Assembly (NCBI GenBank): GCA_963829965.1
Contig: CAWHLK010000024.1
Span: 1 to 64,000 of the forward strand
DNA: 64,000 nucleotides
DNA from: DASXZH01 sp963829965
Lineage (GTDB): Bacteria; Armatimonadota; Fimbriimonadia; Fimbriimonadales; Fimbriimonadaceae
Reading direction: 5' to 3'
Below, piece after piece: positions 37,520 to 45,968 of this stretch (the stretch's first letter is position 1; every line of letters begins with the position of its first letter). The notes under the pieces are model-generated. The model worked only from the letters and a program-made list of their open reading frames with translations. It ran no database searches and was not told the origin of the DNA. Made by a program: the position numbers and the translations under genes.

Positions 37520-38284
37520 ATGAAAAACAACATTAAAAACCCTATCTTGCTTCTGAGCGTGGTCAGCCTCGGGTTCGCATCGCTGGAGTTGGCGGCTGCC
37601 CAAAACAGCGCCCCTCAGCCTCCGAATACCGCAATCCCGCAAAAGACCGAGGACAAGCTCTCGAAAATTGATCGGTTGATTGCTAAAGGCAACTACAGTG
37701 AGGCTGAAACGGTCGCTAAGCTTAACCTGAGCCAAGCCAACGCTTCCGGCGGTCCCCTCCGCGCCCATATTGCCCTGGGCAAAGTCGAACTGGTAGAAAG
37801 CAAGTTTGACAGTGCGTTTGCAGATGTCAGCTGGCACTGGAAACCCGGCAAGAACTCGACTCAAGACCTGTTGGCAGCGATGGCTGGCATCCAGGTATCG
37901 GATCATACTGCCTGGCACGATCTAGCGAGAACGGCCCTGATGGACTATGTGATGGAGCACTGTCAACAAATTGGTGATGAGTTCGGCTCTGCCTCCTATA
38001 ATCTCGGCTCGACCGATCCCGCCTATGTTGCTGGAACAGCCGCATTGCTCTATGCCGCCGATGAGTCCGACAGCCCGGGTGTGCGGCTCAAGTTCGCTCA
38101 AATGGCCGATACGCTGATACCGGGCCGGACGGACATTTCCTACGTCAAGGGAATCTTGGAGGGTCAACTTCACCAAGACGCAGAAGCCAAAGTTGACTTG
38201 GAGTTTGTCCACCACGATGATTCGCCGTTTCTGGCGCAACGAGCCGCAAACGCACTAGCTTCCCTGAAGAGCTTGCCGAAATAA
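37520..38284 (+). CDS. Exported TPR-like hypothetical protein, 254 aa (island)
   Basis: The family is not recognised with certainty. ATG 37520 gives a signal peptide (NPILLLSVVSLGFASLELAAAQ). The body is made of helical repeats (IDRLIAKGNYSEAETVAKLNL, LRAHIALGKVELVESKFDSAF, GQLHQDAEAKVDLEFVHHDD), consistent with TPR units. The open frame upstream to 37445 lacks a ribosome binding site. It is the only rightward gene of the island and lies directly inside the left repeat. Its role may be as a periplasmic scaffold. Confidence 0.6.
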   Translation: MKNNIKNPILLLSVVSLGFASLELAAAQNSAPQPPNTAIPQKTEDKLSKIDRLIAKGNYSEAETVAKLNLSQANASGGPLRAHIALGKVELVESKFDSAFADVSWHWKPGKNSTQDLLAAMAGIQVSDHTAWHDLARTALMDYVMEHCQQIGDEFGSASYNLGSTDPAYVAGTAALLYAADESDSPGVRLKFAQMADTLIPGRTDISYVKGILEGQLHQDAEAKVDLEFVHHDDSPFLAQRAANALASLKSLPK

Positions 38285-38364
38285 AGGCTTGTTTGACGGA
38301 TCGGAGCTTCTTGTAATCTGGTCAGTGACAGGTCATTTTCGATCCGAGCCGCCTCATAGTCCGT

Positions 38365-38463
38365 TTATTTTTCGTTGGCCCTCACCGTAACGTCAGGGTC
38401 AATGACAATAGATTCGACGTGGTCATATTCTAATGCCACCAGGGTGTTGGCTAACTCTTGCAT
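38365..38463 (-). CDS. Short open frame after the orphan tip, 32 aa, possible immunity-gene remnant
   Basis: From ATG 38463 the frame reads MQELANTLVALEYDHVESIV and continues with IDPDVTVRANEK to TAA 38365. The composition is acidic and protein-like. The frame extends a little further upstream (RITFRNEVAALNF) into the end of the orphan tip before meeting a stop. In polymorphic toxin loci an immunity gene is expected in this position. It may be the C-terminal relic of one, but no family supports this. Confidence 0.3.
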   Translation of the reverse strand: MQELANTLVALEYDHVESIVIDPDVTVRANEK

Positions 38464-38477
38464 AAAGTTCAAAGCAG

Positions 38478-39062
38478 CTACCTCGTTTCGAAAGGTGATT
38501 CGCTAGGTTGTTGAACGAGCCAAGAGCTGGGCAGATTACAGCACGGATCGTATTCCACTGTAGCGAACGAGCGGGCAAACAGGCCGTGGGACCGTCCGCC
38601 GCGCACCAACTCTTTCACCGATTCCATGATCGGCGCGACGTCATCGCAGCAACTGATGCTTCTTAGCGATGGTTCACCGTGCAGGAAGCACTCATACGAC
38701 ATAAGCCCCGTAGCTGCGCATTCCTCATCACAATGCGTTAAACAGTAGTTCCAATCTTTCGTGCTCGTGCAGCGCGTCACGTGCTCACAATACAACCAAC
38801 ATGCCAATCCCCCCAATGGGCCTAGGAGGGCACACAACGCGCAGGGAATCGCGCCGCTGGGATCAGTGTACGTTACTGGATTATTATTCGCCTAGACATA
38901 AGGCTTCTCGCCCTGTAGCTGCTCTTCTAACCGAGCTTGGGTCGTCCACATGGCTAGGCCGGCTGAGTAGCCGCTGCCGCCGGGACCCCAAGGCATAAAG
39001 CCGCTAGGTAGCCTGTTGTTCGGCGAGGCGGGTCGTCCAGTTGACTTTGCATTGCCGATCAT
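38478..39062 (-). pseudogene. Orphan RHS-type tip module with an in-frame TAG
   Basis: ATG 39062 overlaps the stop of the exported gene (ATGA) and starts IGNAKSTGRPASPNNRLPSG, closely matching residues about 428-447 of the zincin-RHS protein. The homology runs through MWTTQARLEEQLQGEKPYV, is interrupted by TAG at 38892-38894, then continues in frame with ANNNPVTYTDPSG. A different Cys-rich tip of 124 residues follows (13 Cys, GPLGGLACWLYC, CDEECAATGLMSYEC) and ends at 38478. It is a displaced second C-terminus, as seen in RHS/CDI loci, probably inactive unless the TAG is read through. Confidence 0.7.
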
Positions 39063-39757
39063 TTCGATCCCCTCAGCCAAAGGCGTGCTTCTTTTATAGC
39101 TCCTTCACGACTGAGCGGCCACGCCTTCGTATTTCTGTTCACCAGGATTGCCCGGTAGCGATGGGTTGAGATCAAGTTGCCTGATGACGTCCTAAATCCC
39201 CAACCCAGAGGTAGGTAAGTCTTAGCGTCAAAGAACAAATCCATCTCATGATCGGCCATCCACGAATCCACCCAAGTTCCAGCATCTGTACCGGTCTCGG
39301 TCTTGACAGCAAACTGGTAAGCGGCGACGTGCGCAAACGAAACCTTTGAAGTCCCCACAACCTCCACATCACCTTTCCAAAGTGAGTTGTAAACAAATAA
39401 GGAAGGAAATGCCCCATGATAGCTAGCAAATTTCGAGCTATCCTTTGTCACCTTGCCCTTAATAGTGATCTCACCCTGTCGGAGATACACCTCCGCAAAT
39501 GGAGCCAAGCCGCTTTTATCGGACGCCCTGCAAATCACCAGTTCGTTGCCATTTTGCTCTGCCAAGAAGCGGCAGACTAGCTCAACCCGTCCTACCGCAT
39601 TGCAAGTCACCTCTTCGCCTGAGACTGACGCAACATGCTTTGTGCGGGCGACACATTCGCTCCATGACGAGTTCATGCCCTGAGAGCTTAAGCCAAAAGT
39701 GGCCACCCCCACAATTACTCCTCCAAAGCCTCTGTAGGAAAGCCGTGCGCTCGCCAT
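39059..39757 (-). CDS. Exported hypothetical protein between the two tip modules, 232 aa
   Basis: The family is not recognised. A weak N-terminal hydrophobic segment (GFGGVIVGVATFGLSS) suggests export. The body is beta-rich (GEITIKGKVTKDSSKF, FAHVAAYQFAVKTE) and ends with a strand pair like those of LolA-type folds (MDLFFDAKTYLPLGWGFR). The ATG at 39757 overlaps the upstream stop as TAATG, and its own stop overlaps the orphan tip ATG as ATGA. It is therefore translationally coupled on both sides. By position it could be the cognate partner or immunity factor of the first tip; that is inference. Confidence 0.55.
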   Translation of the reverse strand: MASARLSYRGFGGVIVGVATFGLSSQGMNSSWSECVARTKHVASVSGEEVTCNAVGRVELVCRFLAEQNGNELVICRASDKSGLAPFAEVYLRQGEITIKGKVTKDSSKFASYHGAFPSLFVYNSLWKGDVEVVGTSKVSFAHVAAYQFAVKTETGTDAGTWVDSWMADHEMDLFFDAKTYLPLGWGFRTSSGNLISTHRYRAILVNRNTKAWPLSREGAIKEARLWLRGSK

Positions 39758-41574
39758 TAGACGGTTCTCCGTTCATCCTTGAGATCCAGCATTGTATAAA
39801 TTGGTTCACCGCAAACGCATGGCGCTGTTTTTGCCGCCTCGCAAGCGGTTGCGCAACCTTGAATCCAAGTGGCCGACTGCTTAGGAAACGAAGCCTGACA
39901 GCAATCTAGGCATTCATCATATGGTTGCGCCCATGGCCCGAAGGCTGCACCATTGCACACTTCTTGGCAACCATTGTTCGACATGTCGCATTTTGTCGGT
40001 TGAATCGTCTTGCTTCCGTGACAAATCCAAAGGCAGATCAAGTAACCCAGCGGGCTAATGATCCCTAGATACCACGGACAGGCACAAAGACCGCTGGGGT
40101 CGCTGTACGTGACTGGATTGTTGTTTGCGTAAGCGTATGGCTTTTCGCCTTGTAGCTGTTCCTGCAATCGCGCTTGCGTCGTCCACATGGCCAGGCCGGC
40201 CGAGTAGCTCCTGCCACCAGGCTCCCAAGGCATAAAGCCGCCTGGTAACCCGTTGTTCGGCGGGGCGGGCTTTCCAGTTGCGTTTGCATTGCCCATCATT
40301 TCGTCTATTCTCCTTCTGTTTCGCTCGTTTTCTTCCAAAGCCATTCGCAGTTGAGGCGAGATTACGCCAGGCATGGACTTCGCACATTCGAGCTCTGCGT
40401 AATCCGTGAACCCGCCATCGTAGTGTTGGAAACGAACCCGCACCTTTCCGTTCGGAGCGCAGGACATTTCTGATAGCGCAGTCGAGCTCGCTCCAAGACG
40501 CGCCATCGCGACGCCAACCTCGCATTTCGCCTGCACTGACAGCCCCCGTAACCATTCAGGATGTTTGTCGCAATCATAGGCGCACTCCGGAGCGATCTCG
40601 ATGAGCTCCCTTTCCAAATCGATTTCCTCTCCGCAAAACTCGAAGGACAAGCTTAACGCTTCATCTATGGCCGCCCTTGCCGCCTTCGCGGACGTTGGAG
40701 GATTTCGCCGTATGACATTCGCCAGCTTTTCGCCAAGGTGATACACCTCCGGAAGCTCTCTCTTAACGGCGGGCAGGTTCTCGTACCCAACTATCTCTGC
40801 TTCCGCACCCGAATCCACATCCAGCATCAGTCCCGCCAAAAAAGCCCCAAGGAACGCCCCTTCCCTTTTCGTTGGCGGTTCGTAGCCACGGCTTGAAGCT
40901 TCGATGAGATTCCTTACTGCCACGCGCGAGTGCTCGGCGATCACGCCAACATCGAATCCCTTTTCCACCAGAAGAGAGTTGACTGCCACATCGAGAACGA
41001 AAGACTGAACCAACTGCACTTGGGAATACCGCGCGGTGTTCGACCTGTCCTCAAGCACTCTGTAATCTTCAATCCCCCTAACAAGGTCTATCCACACGTG
41101 CGCGAGCTCATGAGCCAACACCGTTTCATGAATCCGCGCTGCGTCGATGAATAAGAGAATCCGGTAAGGATCGCTGAGTCCATCCACCCAATGCCCATGC
41201 GGATGGCCTCGCTTGGGGAAGAGTGCCGGCATTGTATCTAGCGCCATCAGCGCTTTCGGGGTGCACCGATTTATCTCCGCGACGAATTCAGTCAACTCCT
41301 TGGATAAGTTTTGTGGCATGAGCGCCGGATAAAGATCGCCATGCTCGCAATCCACGCCGAGAATGCTGGGTGCCGTTGTGTGTCCGTCCACGAGCCATTC
41401 GATACCATGTGCGTTCACCATCACCGACCCGATCGGGGGCATACCTTTTGCAACCGCCAGTTCGTTATTCTGCTTCTTCAGCGTGGCGATGTCGGCCTCT
41501 AACGGAATCCCTTGATCCGGACCCTCACATGGCGTGCCTAGCATATATCGTTTCATTGCCCGGTTTAGCTTCAT
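39757..41574 (-). CDS. Zincin-like protein with RHS-core tail and Cys-rich variable tip, 605 aa
   Basis: A strong TTGGAGGTAAGAG ribosome binding site precedes ATG 41574, which fixes the start. Residues 1-420 are an uncharacterised domain with the zinc-peptidase motif LAHELAHVWIDL (HELAH at about 155-159). Residues about 425-495 resemble the end of an RHS core: MPWEPGGRSYSAGLAMWTTQ, then ANNNPVTYSDPSG, the standard cleavage/boundary motif. The last 110 residues form a tip with 14 Cys and a hydrophobic stretch (WYLGIISPLGYLICLWIC). There is no signal peptide. The usual long YD-repeat shell is absent, so this is a miniature RHS-type architecture. An AraC-type gene lies 70 bases upstream. Confidence 0.65.
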   Translation of the reverse strand: MKLNRAMKRYMLGTPCEGPDQGIPLEADIATLKKQNNELAVAKGMPPIGSVMVNAHGIEWLVDGHTTAPSILGVDCEHGDLYPALMPQNLSKELTEFVAEINRCTPKALMALDTMPALFPKRGHPHGHWVDGLSDPYRILLFIDAARIHETVLAHELAHVWIDLVRGIEDYRVLEDRSNTARYSQVQLVQSFVLDVAVNSLLVEKGFDVGVIAEHSRVAVRNLIEASSRGYEPPTKREGAFLGAFLAGLMLDVDSGAEAEIVGYENLPAVKRELPEVYHLGEKLANVIRRNPPTSAKAARAAIDEALSLSFEFCGEEIDLERELIEIAPECAYDCDKHPEWLRGLSVQAKCEVGVAMARLGASSTALSEMSCAPNGKVRVRFQHYDGGFTDYAELECAKSMPGVISPQLRMALEENERNRRRIDEMMGNANATGKPAPPNNGLPGGFMPWEPGGRSYSAGLAMWTTQARLQEQLQGEKPYAYANNNPVTYSDPSGLCACPWYLGIISPLGYLICLWICHGSKTIQPTKCDMSNNGCQEVCNGAAFGPWAQPYDECLDCCQASFPKQSATWIQGCATACEAAKTAPCVCGEPIYTMLDLKDERRTV

Positions 41575-41644
41575 TCTCTTACCTCCAAGAACGATGCGGC
41601 AGCGTTCATAGTGCTGCGCGCATCGCTCGAGTCCTGCCCTTCGT

Positions 41645-42148
41645 TCATCCATGCCGCTGCCGGTCTCTCCACTCCCCTAGCCGCACGTGGTCGTAAACGA
41701 ACGTCGTAATCGCCCCAAATGCCGTATACACCCCCTCCTCATATTGAGACCCGGGCTCGGTTCCATTGATGGTTCGGTAACTCGGAAACTGGATCGCCCG
41801 TCCCTCGTTCAGTTCCCGGAACCGCGATGGCGTGCAGTCGAATCTCCGGAAAAAAGCTCTAATGAGGGCGTCCGCGCCTCCATAGCCCACCGCCATCGCA
41901 ACCTCGCTCAGGGAACAACCTTGAGCCAGCAGAATGGCTGCTCGCTCCAAGCGCACACGGCGGATGAACTCGCCTAATGTTTCGCCCATCACGGCAAGGA
42001 ACGCCCGGCAGCAGTACGACTGCGAAAAGCACACCATTTCTGCCAGGCCAGACTCGGATAACGGCTCTTTCAAATGCCCAGAAATGTACCGGATCAACTC
42101 TCCGACTACCGCATCGCGCTGTTCGAGCGTTTGGCTTCTCACTGCCAT
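41645..42148 (-). CDS. AraC-family transcriptional regulator, N-terminal HTH
   Basis: The 167-residue protein carries a double helix-turn-helix AraC domain at its N-terminus (residues about 15-110): LIRYISGHLKEPLSESGLAEMVCFSQSYCCRAF, then LLAQGCSLSEVAMAVGYGGADALIRAFFRRFDCTPSRF. A 55-residue tail follows in place of the usual N-terminal ligand-binding domain. It is the first gene of the leftward island operon and probably controls it. A 250-base gap to the right repeat holds its presumed promoter. Confidence 0.85.
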   Translation of the reverse strand: MAVRSQTLEQRDAVVGELIRYISGHLKEPLSESGLAEMVCFSQSYCCRAFLAVMGETLGEFIRRVRLERAAILLAQGCSLSEVAMAVGYGGADALIRAFFRRFDCTPSRFRELNEGRAIQFPSYRTINGTEPGSQYEEGVYTAFGAITTFVYDHVRLGEWRDRQRHG

Positions 42149-42399
42149 GCTTTACTATATGCCGGACACACCCAAAGAGGATCGACTGATTTAGGCCATT
42201 TTGCGAAATCTCGCTCATAGACTTACATAACCCCTTTTTACGAGTGGCGATTCTCCATCTCCGCGCCCTTGACTTCCTGAGCGTTCCTTAGCTATCATCC
42301 TTAGTTATCGAGTCATGGATTGGCATGGAATGGCACAGCTCGTGCCCTCTGCAACCCCGACTCTAGGTTCAAAAAACCGTCGAGAACCAGCCTTAAGGC

Positions 42400-42465
42400 A
42401 GTTTCAGGTACTAGTGGGCGCAAGCTCGTGAAGGTTCGAGTCCTTTCGACGGCACCAGTTCAAAA
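42400..42465 (+). repeat. attR-type direct repeat (tRNA-Leu 3' fragment)
   Basis: This is a perfect 66-base copy of 37299-37364, starting at AGTTTCAGGTACTAGTGGGC and ending past the CCA in CAGTTCAAAA. It lacks the 5' part of the tRNA and so cannot be a functional tRNA gene. Confidence 0.9.
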
Positions 42466-42671
42466 TCGTGGGTTTCGTGAACGGATGGGTTGGGCCGCTG
42501 ACTTGGGAACTGCCAGCCCCGCCGTACCTCATGACCGCTATTTTGATCGACGGAGAACAAACCTTCCTCGACTAGCCTTATGCGATCATTGGCGAGAAGT
42601 TTTTCCCGCCGAGCGAAGCATTCTGAATCGCATCGTCGCCCGCCCCCGAGGCTATCGCCCTCTCCATTACA

Positions 42672-44942
42672 TCAACCGATCAAATACTTGCTCGTCAGCG
42701 ATTCCTTACACGCTAGTAAATCCGTCGGCGTTCCGGAGAAAAGCACGCGGCCACCCTTGTTTCCGCCTTCTGGGCCCATGTCGATGATCCAATCCGCGTT
42801 CTTAATAATCGCGAGGTTGTGTTCGATGACGACAACCGTATTCCCGGTGTCAACCAGCCGGTTCATGATCGCCAGAAGGTGGCCAATATCGGACATGTGC
42901 AGCCCCGTCGTCGGCTCATCCAGCACGTAGAGGCTTCCCTTCTTATGCAGCTCAGAAGCGAGTTTGATTCGCTGGCATTCGCCGCCCGACAGCGTGCTCA
43001 GGGGCTGGCCAAGGGTGAGGTAGTTCAGCCCGACGTCGCTGAGGGCTTGGAGTTTTTTGATAACCTCTTTCGAAATTTCCTTGAAAATTTGCGGGGCGTC
43101 AAAGAAAGTGAGGGCTTCGGAGACGGGCATGTTCAGAACGTCCGAGATCGATTTCCCATGGAACTTGTAGGCGAGCACTTCTTCCTTAAAGCGGCGGCCC
43201 TGGCAGATCTCGCACGGAGTTTTCACCTCGTCCATGTAGGACAGTTCAAAGTAAACCACGCCCAAGCCCTGGCAGTTTTCGCATGCCCCTTTTGAGTTGA
43301 AGCTGAAGAGAGACGGGCTTACGGAATTCGCCTTCGCAAACGATTTTCGAACCTCATCCAAGATCCCCGTGTACGTGCCCGGATTCGAGCGGCTGGAAAT
43401 GCCGACCGGCGACTGGTCGATGACTATCGCATGGCGATGCTGGGGCAGAAAGCTCTGGTGGATGAGCGAGCTCTTGCCGGAGCCTGCGACGCCGGTGACC
43501 ACGGTGAGAACGCCGACGGGGATATCCACGCTCACGTTCTGCAGGTTATTCGCGGTGGCGTCCTTGATCTCCAGCCTCCCCTTTGCCGGCCGAGTGCCGG
43601 ATTTGAGAGGTAGCCGTTCACTAAGGTGACGGCCGGTGAGGGTATCGGCTATCTTGAGGTCTTCAAAAGGGCCTTCGAAAACTATTTCGCCGCCTCGCGT
43701 TCCCGCGTGCGGCCCCACGTCCACCACGTGGTCCGCAACTTTGATGACGTCCGGATCATGCTCCACCACGATCACGGTATTGCCTTTATCGCGCAGTTTC
43801 TGCAGGAGTTCATTAAGACGGTGAACGTCGCGCGGGTGCATGCCTATGCTGGGTTCGTCGAAAATGTATAGAACGTCCACCAGGCTGCTGCCCAGGTGTT
43901 TCACCATTTTAATCCGCTGCGATTCGCCACCGGAAAGGGTGTCGGTTTCACGGCTGAGGCTCAGGTATTCAAGGCCGATATCGATCATGTGCTGAAGGCG
44001 TGTCACGAGGTTTTCGACCATCGGGGCGGCGACGGGGGCCTTGATTTCCTTGATGACTTCAACCAGCTCATCCACTTCCATCGCGGCCAGTTCGGCGATG
44101 TTGTGGCCGTTGATCCTGCAGGCAAGCGCGGCCTGGCTGAGCCGACCGCCTTTGCAAAGGTGGCACGGCCCATAGGTCATGTACGGCGTCACTTGGTTTT
44201 GCGTGCGTTCGGAGTAGGTTTTGATGTCGCCGTTGATGTATTTGCGCGTGAAGATCTCGACAATCCCTTCCCTAGTGAGGTTGATCGACTTCCCTGCCAT
44301 GTCCACCTTGACCTTGTAGGGCTTGCTGTAAAGAAGCTGGTTCATTTCGTCTTCGCTATAGTCCTCGAGCTTCTTGTCAGGGTCGAACTTGCCGGACTGA
44401 ACGAGAATGTTCCAGGTCCAGCCGTCCACCGCGTAATCGGGATAGAGGATGGCTCCCTCTTTGAGGGATTTGGAAGTGTCGATGAACTTGGCGAGATCAA
44501 CCCCGATTTTGCGTCCGTTGCCGTTGCATTCCGGACACATCCCTTGGGGGTCGTTGAAGGAAAAGGCGTTGGCGTAGCCAACGTGAGGTTGCCCCACGCG
44601 GGAGAAGAGAAGGCGCAGGACGCTGAAGATGTCCGTGATGGTCCCAACCGTGCTGCTGGAGCCACCGCCTAAGTGCTTTTGATCCACAACGATGGCCATG
44701 CTGAGATTCTCGATCTTGTCCGCCTCAGGCTGCGCATAGCGCGGAAGGAAGTTTCTGACGAAGGTGCTGAAGGTCTCGTTGAGCTGGCGGCGGGCTTCGG
44801 CGGCGACGGTATCGAAGACGATCGAAGATTTACCCGAGCCGGAGACTCCGGTAAAAATAGTGATCTTGCGCTTCGGGATTCGAAGCGAAACGCCTTTGAG
44901 GTTGTTCTCCCGTGCGCCCTGGATCTCGATGAACTCGTTCAT
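42672..44942 (-). CDS. uvrA2: UvrA2-type excinuclease paralog (short UvrA)
   Basis: The 756-residue tandem ABC ATPase is UvrA-like, with Walker A motifs GVSGSGKSS and GVAGSGKSS, signatures LSGGESQRIKMVKHL and LSGGECQRIKLASEL, and zinc modules CPECNGNG/CHLCKGGR and CENCQGLG/CEICQGRR. At 756 residues it is about 200 shorter than UvrA1, and the UvrB-binding domain region appears missing. This is as in UvrA2/DrrC proteins, which act in tolerance to DNA-intercalating drugs. It follows DUF1801 by 36 bases in an arsR-led cluster and abuts the right end of the island. Confidence 0.92.
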   Translation of the reverse strand: MNEFIEIQGARENNLKGVSLRIPKRKITIFTGVSGSGKSSIVFDTVAAEARRQLNETFSTFVRNFLPRYAQPEADKIENLSMAIVVDQKHLGGGSSSTVGTITDIFSVLRLLFSRVGQPHVGYANAFSFNDPQGMCPECNGNGRKIGVDLAKFIDTSKSLKEGAILYPDYAVDGWTWNILVQSGKFDPDKKLEDYSEDEMNQLLYSKPYKVKVDMAGKSINLTREGIVEIFTRKYINGDIKTYSERTQNQVTPYMTYGPCHLCKGGRLSQAALACRINGHNIAELAAMEVDELVEVIKEIKAPVAAPMVENLVTRLQHMIDIGLEYLSLSRETDTLSGGESQRIKMVKHLGSSLVDVLYIFDEPSIGMHPRDVHRLNELLQKLRDKGNTVIVVEHDPDVIKVADHVVDVGPHAGTRGGEIVFEGPFEDLKIADTLTGRHLSERLPLKSGTRPAKGRLEIKDATANNLQNVSVDIPVGVLTVVTGVAGSGKSSLIHQSFLPQHRHAIVIDQSPVGISSRSNPGTYTGILDEVRKSFAKANSVSPSLFSFNSKGACENCQGLGVVYFELSYMDEVKTPCEICQGRRFKEEVLAYKFHGKSISDVLNMPVSEALTFFDAPQIFKEISKEVIKKLQALSDVGLNYLTLGQPLSTLSGGECQRIKLASELHKKGSLYVLDEPTTGLHMSDIGHLLAIMNRLVDTGNTVVVIEHNLAIIKNADWIIDMGPEGGNKGGRVLFSGTPTDLLACKESLTSKYLIG

Positions 44943-44978
44943 GTGTCTTCCGCTTTTTACCCCTGGGCTGCACTTGGG

Positions 44979-45401
44979 CTACTTCCCGGTAGACCTGTTC
45001 AGAGCGACGGCTTCGCGAATGAGCGCCTTCAACGCTTCTTCATCGATCTTGTCGCCCTCCTTGAAGTCAATGGCGCGGCGGACGCCTCCATCCAAGCTGG
45101 AGTTGAAGAGCTTGGTCGGGTCGGCAAGCGAAGCACCCTTCGCGAAGGTCATTTTCACCGCGTTCTTGTACGTCTCCCCCGTGCAAAGGATGCCATTGTG
45201 GTACCACACTGGAGTCCCTGACATCGCATTCGACGGCTTTCGCCATTTGAACTCCTCTTCCACGTCGGGGTCGGCTTGCTTAATGATCTTTCGGATCTTG
45301 GCGAGGGTTTCCCCTCGCCAATCGCCCAAGTCCTTAACTCTCTGCTCGAACTCACTCGAAAAGTCCGAAGCGTTACTTGTATCAGACGCTGGTTTTCCCA
45401 T
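44979..45401 (-). CDS. DUF1801 protein, 140 aa
   Basis: It matches the DUF1801 (YdhG-like) pattern: ETLAKIRKIIKQADPDVEEEFKWRKPS, VWYHNGILCTGETYKNAVKMTFAKGASL, DGGVRRAIDFKEGDKIDEEALKALIREAV. The function is unknown; the fold resembles small ligand-binding domains. ATG 45401, eight bases after the SRPBCC stop, is preferred over an in-frame TTG at 45416. It is the third gene of the arsR cluster. Confidence 0.85.
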   Translation of the reverse strand: MGKPASDTSNASDFSSEFEQRVKDLGDWRGETLAKIRKIIKQADPDVEEEFKWRKPSNAMSGTPVWYHNGILCTGETYKNAVKMTFAKGASLADPTKLFNSSLDGGVRRAIDFKEGDKIDEEALKALIREAVALNRSTGK

Positions 45402-45409
45402 GATTCCGG

Positions 45410-45955
45410 TTACCAACTCGGCGCCTCGACGCCGAACTGCGCGGCGTACTCCTTATTGAGCCGCTTCCAACCTTCGAACGCCAGGCACTTCACGCCTACC
45501 ATTCGGCCCACGGGCTTTCCGGCCAGAAGGCGATCGAGCACGTCGAAGCAGATGTGCCATCCGGCAGCTCCCATGGAGATGTACGGCCGAGGGATCTTCG
45601 TCCAAAGCGTCAGCTTTGTGCCTTGGCCTTGGGCTTCGAGCTGCCAACGGGTTTCGATATCCCCAATTCAACTCAAGCAAGTGAGGCGCTTCCGCTTTGA
45701 TAATGGTCGTCTCAGTAATGTGCTCTTGCGGCGCTCCCACCGTAGTGAGTTTGACAGTTGCGCCGGTGGTGGCCAAGCTGGCGTCGGAGTCATGGGCGCC
45801 CATTCGCGCAACTGCTTCGGATCGGTGAGGGCTTCCCATACCTTTTCCGGCGAGTGGCGCAAATCCCTTGTTATCACGAGAGTCCATTCCTCTCCATTCT
45901 TTTGAACTTCTGCCCCACTAGCGTGCCCGGGCGTGTATGTTTCGGTTTCGGTCAT
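45410..45955 (-). pseudogene. SRPBCC/AHSA1-family protein broken by two frameshifts
   Basis: The N-terminus reads TLVITRDLRHSPEKVWEALTDPKQLREWAP, the standard AHSA1 opening. The frame must shift near 45,795 to give ATVKLTTVGAPQEHITETTI and LELNWG, and again near 45,660 to give DIETRWQLEAQGQGTKLTLW. It ends FGVEAPSW at 45410. The reconstructed protein is about 180 residues. ArsR-SRPBCC pairs are a recurrent operon type. Consensus errors are a likely cause of the breaks. Confidence 0.75.
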
Positions 45956-45968
45956 CTATCTTCTCCTC

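Larger units (their letters stand above)
37365..42465. mobile_element. 5.1-kb genomic island inserted in tRNA-Leu(CAG)
   Basis: The island is bounded by the 66-bp direct repeats. It holds an exported TPR-like protein on the plus strand. On the minus strand it holds an AraC-type regulator, a zincin-RHS-tail protein, an exported partner and an orphan tip pseudogene. No integrase or transposase is visible, so the element is either a decayed island, one mobilised in trans, or one whose integrase was lost. The flanking genes rdgB and uvrA2 are ordinary chromosomal genes. Confidence 0.8.

Noticed and set aside
42406..42458. A second tRNA-Leu gene
   Set aside because: The 5' third, including the acceptor 5' strand and D-arm, is absent; it is the att duplication.
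42320..42787. A gene spanning the right att repeat and the end of uvrA2
   Set aside because: It reads through the tRNA fragment and into the opposite strand of uvrA2 and has no recognisable domain.
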